Shown here: positions 1-7,296 of the stretch, piece by piece
How the letters are laid out: each line of letters begins with the position of its first letter
How positions within the stretch are numbered: the first letter of the stretch is position 1
DNA from: an uncultured Eggerthellaceae bacterium
GTDB taxonomy: Bacteria; Actinomycetota; Coriobacteriia; Coriobacteriales; Eggerthellaceae
NCBI GenBank assembly: GCA_934623455.1
Contig: CAKTVK010000057.1
Span: forward strand, 1 to 12,048
Reading direction: 5' to 3'
Length of the DNA stretch: 12,048 nucleotides
Translations under genes and position numbers: made by a program
Notes under the pieces: model-generated
What the model was told of the DNA's origin: nothing
Seen by the model: only the letters and a program-made list of their open reading frames with translations
Database searches by the model: none

Positions 1-2310
1 GGTGACCAGGGCTTTCAGCACTACGTAGCCGTGATCGTTGTACGCACGCACCACGTCGCCCTGTTTAATGCCACGTGCGGCGGCGTCGCTGGCGTTGATC
101 TTGATCTGCGGCTCGGGCTCAAGCTCGCGCATCATGGGGTTGTAAGCAAGCTGGGAATGAACGTGGTACTTGTGATGCTGGCTGCATCCCATCAGGGGAT
201 ACTTCTCGCGCATCGGATTCTCCCAGTATGCCTCGTGCGCCGGTTCGTAGTAGGGGCGCTTCTCGTAGTCGGCGATCTTCTGGCCAACGTAGCCACGCGG
301 CATGGGCTTTTCCAGGTAGAACTTCACGCGCGCCGTTTCCGCGGAACCCGTTGCAGCAACCGGTGCCGTAGAGGCGTACAGCGGCGTGCGCACCATGGAA
401 TCCTTCTGGAAGCGGTCGTAATTGATGCCGAATTTCTCGTTCAGGCCATTTGCGTCTTTGAGCACGGCGTCGATGAGTTCCTTGTTCGATGCGCCGTTGC
501 CGTAAATGGCGCCCATACCCAGCGTTTCGGCGATGGAACGCATGATTTCCAGATCGGTCTTGCATTCGAACGCAGGCTCCACGGCCTTCTGCTGGAACAT
601 AAGATAAGGCGTGGGGCAGCCACTGTCGTAATCTTCCGTTTCAAAGATGTGCGGAACGGGGAGCACCAGGTCAGCGTACTTGGCGGTGTCGGTCATGTTG
701 ACGTCGGCACACACCACGTAGGGGACCTTCTTCACGGCTTCAATAAGCTCCTGACGACCCGATTCGCAGCACAGCATGTTGCCGTTGCAGCACCACAGAA
801 CCTGAATGTCACATTCTTTTCCGCCCCAGCTCTTCTTCTCCAGGATTTCCGGAAGATGCGTGCCGGTGGTGTTAACGCCCAGCTTGCCCATGAAGAAAGC
901 GGTGTTGTTGACTAGCGAGTTGAACGGCGAGGTGTTGCCGCAGATAGCGCCACCGGGAACACCGTAGTTGCCCGTCTGGCAGGCAATGAGCGCCAAATTC
1001 TTGAAATTGTGATGAGAGTTCACATGATGGCCGAAGCCCTGGAACGTCATAACGAAGCTGGGGCCATCGGCGTACATCTGCGCAAGCTTGATGATGTCCT
1101 CTTCAGGAATGTCGCAGATTTCAGCAGCCTTGGCAACGGTGTATTCCTTGATGTTGTCCAGGCAAACCTGATAGCAGGTCTTAACCTTCCTACCGTCGGA
1201 CAACGTGTATTCGCCCAGGATAGCGGGCTTTTCTGCCTGCTCCAAGGGAGCCTGCGCGCCGGTCGCTTCGTCCCAAACCACAATGGGGTCAATAACGGTA
1301 GGCATGCCGTAAGCGTTCAGCGGGCCTTCCTTGGCGGCCTGGCCGTATGCGCTCATGCGAACGTAGGTGCCGTCTTCGCCCACCAGGAACGGAGCAACGG
1401 TGAGCGTGCGCAGGTATTCTTCGTTGTACAGCTTGTTCTCATGGATGTAGTTCGCCATGGCCAGCATCAAAGCGCCGTCCGTACCAGGGCGAATGGGCAC
1501 ATACATGTCGGAATGCGCGGCAGAAGCCGTGTACTGCGGGTCAATGGTGATCAGCTTGGCGCCCTTTTCGCGCGCCTGGCACACGAACTGCCATGCGTGG
1601 ATGTAGGCCTCGGCGGGGTTGCCGCCCCACGAGAAGATGTATTTCGAATTCACCGCGTCGGCGAAGCTGTTGCCTGTGTTGCCTAGCGCAATCATCTGCT
1701 CATAAATCTGGGCGTAGTCGGCGCTTGCGCCCAAAACGGTGCCGCCAATAGCGGTCAGGAAGCGGCCGTATGCAACGGACATATAGCCTGCTTGCGCGCC
1801 ATTCAGAACACCGTAAGACGCATAAGACGACCACACTGCGAACGATGTGCCGCCATACTGCTTGATTGCTGCGCCAATCTTGCCGCTCACTTCGGCAATG
1901 GCTTCATCCCAGCTGATGCGCTCCCACTGGCCAGCACCGCGCTCGGTGCCTTCCACGCGACGCATGGGGTACTTCAAACGGTCTGGATCGTACAAACGCT
2001 GGGGCTGCGTATAGCCCTTTACGCAGATACGACGCCACTGCGCGTCGGCCTCGGGGTACTGCGCTGCAGCAACTTTGACGACCTTGCCCTCGCGCACCGT
2101 AACGTCCATGTGGCATTTGCTTCCGCAGTTACCGCGGCAACCGCTATGGAATACCGACTCTTCGGCGGCAACTTCCCCTGCCTCAGCAACAGGAGCCAAC
2201 GCGCCTGTAACCGCAGTTCCAGCTACCGCAGCCACACCTGCAACTGCAGCGGTGGTCTTGAGAAAGCTTCTGCGAGTAAGCCCAGCTGTCGAGCCATTCA
2301 TTCCCGACAT
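1..2310 (-). CDS. DmsA-like molybdopterin oxidoreductase, Tat-exported, 3' end outside window
   Basis: Catalytic subunit of a DMSO-reductase-family enzyme. It should carry a bis-pyranopterin Mo (or W) cofactor and one [4Fe-4S] cluster and act outside the membrane in anaerobic respiration; the substrate cannot be read from sequence. The 770 visible residues are open throughout. Residues 12-18 (TRRSFLK) plus a following Ala/Val-rich stretch form a twin-arginine signal. Cys58, Cys62, Cys66 and Cys96 give the CX3CX3CX29C cluster motif with the DmsA-like CGSxC pattern. GGNPAE (229-234) and RPGTDGAL (274-281) are cofactor-domain motifs. From about residue 707 the C-terminal dinucleotide-binding domain begins (HVHSQ near 716-720). 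The family is usually a little over 800 residues, so roughly 50 are probably missing. The start at 2310 was chosen because AGGAGG lies at 2315-2320 and it puts the Tat motif at the extreme N-terminus; an in-frame ATG at 2448 would bury it. No electron-transfer partner is visible; it may lie beyond the window. Confidence 0.93.
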   Translation of the reverse strand, partial: MSGMNGSTAGLTRRSFLKTTAAVAGVAAVAGTAVTGALAPVAEAGEVAAEESVFHSGCRGNCGSKCHMDVTVREGKVVKVAAAQYPEADAQWRRICVKGYTQPQRLYDPDRLKYPMRRVEGTERGAGQWERISWDEAIAEVSGKIGAAIKQYGGTSFAVWSSYASYGVLNGAQAGYMSVAYGRFLTAIGGTVLGASADYAQIYEQMIALGNTGNSFADAVNSKYIFSWGGNPAEAYIHAWQFVCQAREKGAKLITIDPQYTASAAHSDMYVPIRPGTDGALMLAMANYIHENKLYNEEYLRTLTVAPFLVGEDGTYVRMSAYGQAAKEGPLNAYGMPTVIDPIVVWDEATGAQAPLEQAEKPAILGEYTLSDGRKVKTCYQVCLDNIKEYTVAKAAEICDIPEEDIIKLAQMYADGPSFVMTFQGFGHHVNSHHNFKNLALIACQTGNYGVPGGAICGNTSPFNSLVNNTAFFMGKLGVNTTGTHLPEILEKKSWGGKECDIQVLWCCNGNMLCCESGRQELIEAVKKVPYVVCADVNMTDTAKYADLVLPVPHIFETEDYDSGCPTPYLMFQQKAVEPAFECKTDLEIMRSIAETLGMGAIYGNGASNKELIDAVLKDANGLNEKFGINYDRFQKDSMVRTPLYASTAPVAATGSAETARVKFYLEKPMPRGYVGQKIADYEKRPYYEPAHEAYWENPMREKYPLMGCSQHHKYHVHSQLAYNPMMRELEPEPQIKINASDAAARGIKQGDVVRAYNDHGYVVLKALVT

Positions 2311-2360
2311 CTCTCCTCCTTTAAAGATATGGGGCTTTTCTCGCGTTTTACTGCGGGCGC

Positions 2361-2380
2361 GCTTGATCGCGAATTCAAGC
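2361..2380 (-). promoter_or_regulatory. Small hairpin in the oxidoreductase 5' leader
   Basis: GCTTGA (2361-2366) and TCAAGC (2375-2380) are perfectly complementary across an 8-base loop. The hairpin sits about 40 bases upstream of the AGGAGG site of the oxidoreductase and would be in its mRNA leader if the promoter at 2447-2475 is used. It could be a leader stem or a protein-binding palindrome; the spacing does not match an FNR/CRP site. Function unknown. Confidence 0.25.
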
Positions 2381-2446
2381 AAGCCGCTGCGCAGGGAAGC
2401 CCCTCTTTCCTCCATTACAGAATCGGCCTGATTCTCTTCGAGCGTC

Positions 2447-2475
2447 ATATTATCGCAATGCTCTGCGACTTTCAA
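2447..2475 (-). promoter_or_regulatory. Candidate sigma-70 promoter for the oxidoreductase
   Basis: On the minus strand a TTGAAA box (2470-2475) is followed after exactly 17 bases by TAATAT (2447-2452); a shifted GATAAT box with 15-base spacing is also present. Transcription would begin near 2440, giving a leader of about 130 bases before the start codon at 2310. This promoter overlaps the alternative upstream ATG at 2448 and therefore argues against that start. Assigned by inspection only. Confidence 0.4.
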
Positions 2476-2641
2476 GCACTAAAGATGACATTCCGCAGGT
2501 GATTGCAAGCAAGCCACGCGATGACGTGGGTTTTCGGGAAAGAGCGGCGGCACTTGCGGGATGCAGCTCTCGCCCAGCAGCAGCGGCTTGCGGGACGACG
2601 ACACCTCGACTCCCCGAAAGAGAAAGAGAGCCGCCGGGCAC

Positions 2642-5600
2642 CTACCCCTCAAACAAACCCGTACCGCTAAATCGGTCAATAAAAGCTTTGATTCTCCCAA
2701 TGATGTGCAGGCGCTTTCCCGCATAATCCCCCGCAGGAGCAAACCGCGACGTCTTTGTCGCCATAAGCTCCGAGATTGCCGTGCCACTTTCGGAAACTTC
2801 ACCGTCAAGAAACGCACGCTCAACGAACGAGCGCGTCTCTTCTGGCTTGAGTCGCTCATCCGTGATAATGCTCTCCAGTTCCTTTTCACTTTCTGCCTTA
2901 ATATAAGCACGCCAATCAGCATCCACATCATTTGAACCATTAATGGAGTCGATGAATCGCTCAATCAGGTCACGCTTATTGCGCAATTCGTAGCTGGCAT
3001 TAATAGCGCTCATAATGTCGGCAATCAACACCTTGTCGCGGCAATTGTCATCGTGATACTTCTTAACCAGCATCAAAATGTAATCGATACCTATATCAAC
3101 AGTTTTTAGCAACTCAATCTCGAACACCAGATCGTCGTTTATAAGTGCGCCGTCAACATCGGGTTTACGATACTTTTCTCGCAGATCAACGTAAACACTG
3201 CGGTAGTCCTGCTCGTCACGAGGCAACAACGTGTCATCGGCGGCAAACTCATCAAAGCTGGTAAGAATGTTGCGCAGCCGAAGCAAAGTGCCGAATAGCC
3301 TGATGAACGCCTTTTCATTTTCTTCGCCAAAGGGCATCTCGCCTGGAGCCCATCGCGCCTGCAGTTCAGCTAATCTATCTCGATACTCGCCCAAATACTC
3401 CTTGTAAGGCTTCAGCAGCACAATGCCATGCGCGTCTTTGTCGCCAAACAGGCTGACCGCCTTGTTGACTTCGTCCTCCAAATTGCGGAAGCACACGATA
3501 TTGCCGTAATCCTTAACGGCATTCAGAATGCGATTCGTGCGACTAAACGCCTGAATCAGGCCATGCAGGCGCAGATCCTTGTCAACCCACAGGGTGTTCA
3601 GCGTAGTGGCGTCAAAACCCGTAAGGAACATATTTACCACAATAACCAGGTCAACCTCGCGATTTTTCATGCGAAGACTCAAATCCTTGTAGTAGTTTTG
3701 GAAGCCGTCTTCGCCGCCGCTGGTGCTGAAATTCGTAGAGAAGCAGGCGTTGTAATCCTGAATGGCCGACTCTAGAAAATCGCGACTTGGCGCATCAAGG
3801 CTCGCAACGTCGAAGCTCTCGTCGGGTAGACCGCAGCCGTCGTCGGCCTCGTTGGGACCAAACGAGTAAATCAGCGCCACCTTCAGCTTCTGTCCGCCGC
3901 GCTCTTCCTGAATGCGCTTAAAGGCCGAGTAGTACACTTTGGCAATATCGATGCTCGCTACGCAAAACAGGCTATTGAAACCCATGACGCGTCGCCCTTT
4001 GAGCGGATACGAGTAACCTCCCTTGGTCTTTTGGTCGTAGTGATCAAGAATGTAGTTCACAATCATGTCAATGCGCGCTTGGGTCTTCAAGGCGCTTTCG
4101 CGATAAATCGCATACACCTTCTCGTCTTCCATGCGGTCGCGCTCGCGCAGCGTGGAAATATAGTCGATTCGGAAAGGCAGCACGTTGCCATCGCGGATGG
4201 CATCAACAATCGTGTAGGTATGCAGCTTATCACCGAATGCCTGCTCAGTCGTGCGCAGCTGTGGGCTGCCCGATGCGCTAGCGTTTTCGGCAAAGATAGG
4301 CGTGCCCGTGAAACCAAAGATGTGGTACTTCCTGAAGTGCTTCACAATTGATGTATGCATATCGCCGAACTGGCTTCTGTGGCACTCGTCAAAAATCAGC
4401 ACTACATGCTTATCGTAAACAGGATGCTTGGGGTTCTTGTCAATGAAGATTGACAGCTTCTGGATAGTGGTCACCAGAATCTTGTACTCATGCGGCGCGC
4501 CGTGTTCGTCTTTGTCCTCCAGCTGACGCTGCAGGATGGACGTATTCTTCGAGCCGTTGGCGGCACCTTTTTCGAACTTGTCGTATTCGCGCATGGTCTG
4601 ATAGTCCAGATCCTTGCGGTCAACCACAAAGATAACCTTATCCACACCTTCCATGCCGCTGGCAAGACGAGCGGTCTTGAAGCTGGTAAGCGTTTTGCCA
4701 GAACCCGTGGTATGCCACACGTAACCACCTGCCGCCGTTGTACCCAGCATAGCCTTATTGTTTTCGGAAATCAGAATGCGATTCAGAATGCGCTCAGTTG
4801 CTACAATCTGATAAGGGCGCATAACCATAAGCGTGCCATCTTCGGTGAAGATGCAGTACTTGGTCAGAATATTCAGCAACGTGTGCTTTGCGAAGAACGT
4901 TTTGGTGAAGGGCACCAGGTCCATGATGGGCTTGTTATCCGCAGCTGCCCACCAGCTAGTAAACTCAAAAGAGTTGGAAGTTTTTTTGGTGCTGCCTTTT
5001 GCTTTCGTCGTCTCTTCCACGTGATTCATACGCGTAGAGTTTGAGTAGTATTTTGTTTGCGTACCATTGGAGATAACGAAGATTTGAACGTACTCATATA
5101 GCCCGCAACCACTCCAGAAACTATCGCGTTTATAGCGCTCTATCTGGTTAAACGCTTCTTTAATTGCTACGCCACGTCGCTTTAATTCGATATGCACCAA
5201 AGGCAATCCATTAACCAGGATGGTCACGTCGTAGCGATTCTCGTAATTGCCATCGGTGGTGGTGTACTGGTTAAGCACTTGCAGCGAGTTGTTATGGACA
5301 TTCTTCTTGTCAATCAGACGAATGTTCTTGGTGGAGCCGTCGTCGCGAGAAAACGCCTGAATATAGTCTTCCTGAATGCGGCGTGTCTTTTCCAGCGGAC
5401 CTTCATTCTCGCTGGCAATGCTTTGCCTGAAAAAGCGCTTCCATTCGCCATCCGTAAAGGTAATGTCGTTCAATTGCTCCAATTTGGAGCGCAAGTTCAC
5501 AATCAAATCCGTTTCACTTGAAATGGAAACGTATTCATAGGCTTGTTTTTGAAGTTGTCTGATAAAAGCTGCTTCAAGAGCCGCTTCGGACTGGTAGGAG

Positions 5601-5797
5601 TCGGAACGAGCATTATCGATGGGCGTGGTTGCGCACACGGTGGACCGACCGCCGAAGGCCATAAGATCGAAGCTCACATCTTTGGGAAGACTATCCAAAA
5701 CCGAGGATGCAGAATCAACATCGGGGAACGCCACAGCAGCATGCTCCACGTAACCAGGGCCATCCACCTCGGTATAAACATTCAGCTCATCGGTCAT
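2642..5797 (-). CDS. hsdR: Type I restriction enzyme R subunit (HsdR): nuclease and ATP-driven translocase
   Basis: Motor and nuclease subunit of a type I restriction enzyme: with two HsdM and one HsdS it translocates unmodified DNA using ATP and cleaves at a distance. The 1051 residues match the family length. The N-terminal endonuclease domain shows Asp190 followed by E204-x-K206 in HIELKRR, a PD-(D/E)xK active site. The superfamily 2 helicase motor follows: Walker A TGSGKT (364-369), DECH box (470-473), TGTP motif III (497-500), and motif VI QAFSRTNR (749-756). A helical C-terminal region probably docks on the methyltransferase core. The start at 5797 is preceded by an AAAGGGAAG ribosome site at normal spacing. 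It is the last gene of the hsd cluster, separated from hsdS by 275 bases of remnants, so it may have its own expression signals. All catalytic motifs are intact. Confidence 0.97.
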   Translation of the reverse strand: MTDELNVYTEVDGPGYVEHAAVAFPDVDSASSVLDSLPKDVSFDLMAFGGRSTVCATTPIDNARSDSYQSEAALEAAFIRQLQKQAYEYVSISSETDLIVNLRSKLEQLNDITFTDGEWKRFFRQSIASENEGPLEKTRRIQEDYIQAFSRDDGSTKNIRLIDKKNVHNNSLQVLNQYTTTDGNYENRYDVTILVNGLPLVHIELKRRGVAIKEAFNQIERYKRDSFWSGCGLYEYVQIFVISNGTQTKYYSNSTRMNHVEETTKAKGSTKKTSNSFEFTSWWAAADNKPIMDLVPFTKTFFAKHTLLNILTKYCIFTEDGTLMVMRPYQIVATERILNRILISENNKAMLGTTAAGGYVWHTTGSGKTLTSFKTARLASGMEGVDKVIFVVDRKDLDYQTMREYDKFEKGAANGSKNTSILQRQLEDKDEHGAPHEYKILVTTIQKLSIFIDKNPKHPVYDKHVVLIFDECHRSQFGDMHTSIVKHFRKYHIFGFTGTPIFAENASASGSPQLRTTEQAFGDKLHTYTIVDAIRDGNVLPFRIDYISTLRERDRMEDEKVYAIYRESALKTQARIDMIVNYILDHYDQKTKGGYSYPLKGRRVMGFNSLFCVASIDIAKVYYSAFKRIQEERGGQKLKVALIYSFGPNEADDGCGLPDESFDVASLDAPSRDFLESAIQDYNACFSTNFSTSGGEDGFQNYYKDLSLRMKNREVDLVIVVNMFLTGFDATTLNTLWVDKDLRLHGLIQAFSRTNRILNAVKDYGNIVCFRNLEDEVNKAVSLFGDKDAHGIVLLKPYKEYLGEYRDRLAELQARWAPGEMPFGEENEKAFIRLFGTLLRLRNILTSFDEFAADDTLLPRDEQDYRSVYVDLREKYRKPDVDGALINDDLVFEIELLKTVDIGIDYILMLVKKYHDDNCRDKVLIADIMSAINASYELRNKRDLIERFIDSINGSNDVDADWRAYIKAESEKELESIITDERLKPEETRSFVERAFLDGEVSESGTAISELMATKTSRFAPAGDYAGKRLHIIGRIKAFIDRFSGTGLFEG

Positions 5798-5842
5798 GCA
5801 ATCTTCCCTTTCCGTTCAAGGCAAGGCAAAAGAAACCCCGCC

Positions 5843-5992
5843 TTATCGTTCCATTCCATCAATGATATTCGTTACCAAGGAAACCATAATCCCCTTTTCT
5901 TCGGACTTCAATTCGGCAATCATGATAGCCAGCGCCACCAACGTACTGTAAGCAATGCCGCATCCCAGCAGAAAGACAAACGATAACACCAT
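5843..5992 (-). CDS. Candidate 49-residue single-pass membrane peptide
   Basis: A short open frame starting at ATG 5992 and ending TAA at 5843-5845, in the gap between hsdS and hsdR. The product begins with a strongly hydrophobic run (about residues 2-25, rich in Leu, Val, Ala, Ile) that would make one membrane helix, followed by an acidic/basic patch (ELKSEEKG) and a polar tail. Codon choice looks gene-like, but there is no clear ribosome site ahead of the ATG. It lies between the RhuM-like stub and hsdR. It could be a real small membrane protein, a leader peptide, or chance coding in a decayed region. I recognise no family. Confidence 0.35.
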   Translation of the reverse strand: MVLSFVFLLGCGIAYSTLVALAIMIAELKSEEKGIMVSLVTNIIDGMER

Positions 5993-5996
5993 CGCA

Positions 5997-6056
5997 TTAG
6001 ACGCTTAGATTCAGATTGCCATCATCTGATTCGAAGAGGACGATTTCGTTACCCAT
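5997..6056 (-). pseudogene. 19-codon stub resembling the N-terminus of a RhuM-family protein
   Basis: Seventeen bases after the hsdS stop, behind a GGAAGGG ribosome-site-like sequence, an ATG at 6056 opens a frame reading MGNEIVLFESDDGNLNLSV and then TAA. RhuM-family proteins (often encoded inside type I restriction loci) typically begin with a similar (N)EIVxxxxxDGxxxLxV strand. The rest of that family, including its usual WLTQ-type segment, is absent: the frame beyond the stop does not resemble it. I infer a deletion that left only the first codons, with the ribosome site intact. The match is from memory of the family and is short, so it is tentative. A functional leader peptide coupling hsdS to hsdR is the alternative. 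Confidence 0.4.
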
Positions 6057-6072
6057 AAACCCGCCCTTCCGA

Positions 6073-7296
6073 CTAAGCCGTTTTTTCCTTAAAGGTCAGA
6101 AGCTTATCGCGATAGTACTCATACTGCTTCCTGCGAGCGGCAATTTCAGCAGGAAGACCTGCGGAAATGTCATTGACAAGAGCGTAAAGAACATCCAGCG
6201 CGTCGGTTATTTCACGTTGTTTCTCCAATGAAGGAACCGGCAACATTAGTTTTGATAGGATTTTTCCGTTTGTTAATGCACGTGTTGTATATGAGGAATG
6301 AGCAACAATCCATTTGCGAATATCGTGCGTTTCAAAGCAATACGCGCAGTAAGACGGATTCAATAAATCGGTCTTTGGTCTGGCCCTAAGCAGAAATCCG
6401 CTAAATACGCAACTGGGGATATCCTCCACCAACGCAGCCGTTTTACCTATTTCGTCCTTTGTTTCAGAGGTGCGTGTGAAAAAAACATCTCCACGAAAGG
6501 CATTGCAACTCGCAATATCTTTTTCACTAGCATCCACCAAACCTCTAACGGAATCGGCAGTCAACTTTCCGCCGCGATAAACATCGACATAATTCACAAT
6601 GGGCGATCCATGTCCAAAAAATTCCTTGCCTTTGTTCAATCCGTTTTTAAAATCAAATAAGTCGCCAACAGGAATTCGAGGTACGGAGCAATCAAACGAC
6701 ATAAGTTCATCGAGCGCAACCGCATACTGGCGCCTGCGCGCCTCCAGCTCCGCCTCCAGCTCCGCCTCCAGCTCCGCCTCCAGCTCCGCGAAGGAGTCTA
6801 ACACACGTACAATCTCTTCCTGCACTTCCATAGGAGGAACAGGAATACGAAATGCCAAAATTGCCCTCTTATCACCACGGGGCATTTTGGCTCCCTTTGA
6901 GTTCTGCACGTTGTATTCAGTAAAGGTTCGTCCAGCAAGCACCTGCCAAAGAAATGCGGGGCTAAGCTCGGAAGAATCGTTTACGCGAATAACCAGAACA
7001 TCCCCATTTGTTCCACCATCACAATCAGCAAGCCACATCTTCTTTAAATAGGGACGAATATTACCTAAAAGGATATCGTTCGGTTGAAAAGCGATGCATT
7101 TCTCTTCCAATGGAATACGAATTTCGGTGCTTCTACCATGATATTCCTGCAGCAACTCATTAACGCCGATGTAAGAACCTTCTTCGAGCTCCGATGCGAA
7201 AACGCGCTCCTTTGAATAACTCACCACTTCGCCAAGCGTCTTATACTCCACCCCATCAGGGCAAAGACATTCAATCAATTCATCGATGCGACTCAT
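6073..7296 (-). CDS. hsdS: Type I restriction-modification specificity subunit (HsdS)
   Basis: DNA-recognition subunit, 407 residues, normal length. It has the expected two-half architecture: target-recognition domain 1 (about 1-155, ending PVPPMEVQEEIV), a helical central linker (about 156-205), target-recognition domain 2 (about 206-355, ending LPVPSLEKQREI) and a C-terminal helix (ARRKQYEYYRDKLL, 387-400) that mirrors the central ARRRQY segment. Each domain reads one half of a bipartite site. Residues 171-186 are ELEA repeated four times, encoded by perfect 12-bp repeats (see separate entry). The ATG at 7296 overlaps the stop of the upstream Bro-N gene by 4 bases (ATGA), implying translational coupling. 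The second recognition domain is visibly more AT-rich than the flanking genes, as expected for exchanged specificity domains. No second hsdS or invertase is present in the window. Confidence 0.96.
   Translation of the reverse strand: MSRIDELIECLCPDGVEYKTLGEVVSYSKERVFASELEEGSYIGVNELLQEYHGRSTEIRIPLEEKCIAFQPNDILLGNIRPYLKKMWLADCDGGTNGDVLVIRVNDSSELSPAFLWQVLAGRTFTEYNVQNSKGAKMPRGDKRAILAFRIPVPPMEVQEEIVRVLDSFAELEAELEAELEAELEARRRQYAVALDELMSFDCSVPRIPVGDLFDFKNGLNKGKEFFGHGSPIVNYVDVYRGGKLTADSVRGLVDASEKDIASCNAFRGDVFFTRTSETKDEIGKTAALVEDIPSCVFSGFLLRARPKTDLLNPSYCAYCFETHDIRKWIVAHSSYTTRALTNGKILSKLMLPVPSLEKQREITDALDVLYALVNDISAGLPAEIAARRKQYEYYRDKLLTFKEKTA
6739..6789 (-). repeat. Four perfect 12-bp tandem repeats in the hsdS linker
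   Basis: The unit GCCTCCAGCTCC (plus strand) occurs four times without mismatch at 6740-6787, and the periodicity extends one to two bases either side. In the reading direction it encodes Glu-Leu-Glu-Ala x4 in the helical spacer between the two recognition domains. Being a multiple of three, gain or loss of a unit keeps the frame and alters helix length by four residues. The EcoR124I family is known to change recognition-spacer length through exactly this kind of 12-bp repeat change. Confidence 0.97.

Larger units (their letters stand above)
2311..2641. other. Gene-free stretch between hsdR and the oxidoreductase
   Basis: These 331 bases separate the hsdR stop from the oxidoreductase start. 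The lower part holds the AGGAGG ribosome site (2315-2320), the leader hairpin (2361-2380) and the candidate promoter (2447-2475). The upper part (about 2500-2641) is GC-rich, with a 9-bp direct repeat CTTGCGGGA at 2553-2561 and 2587-2595. I see no convincing intrinsic terminator for hsdR and no credible gene, so read-through from hsdR into the oxidoreductase cannot be excluded. Confidence 0.5.

Noticed and set aside
31..915. 294-codon open frame on the plus strand
   Set aside because: Antisense to the molybdopterin oxidoreductase, no motif, no ribosome site; a shadow frame. The same applies to the other plus-strand frames of the window.
2361..2380. FNR/CRP-type binding site
   Set aside because: Half sites TTGA and TCAA are separated by 8 bases rather than the 6 of the FNR consensus, so it is listed only as a hairpin.
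2311..2448. Upstream ATG at 2448 as the true oxidoreductase start
   Set aside because: It would place the Tat twin-arginine motif near residue 59, it overlaps the best -10 box, and it lacks the strong ribosome site present at 2315-2320.
2514..2529. CCACG/CGTGG hairpin as the hsdR terminator
   Set aside because: Only 5 bp of stem, and in the leftward reading direction it is not followed by a T-run.
6739..6789. Possible CRISPR-like or intergenic tandem repeat
   Set aside because: Units are 12 bp with no spacers and lie in frame inside hsdS, encoding the helical linker.
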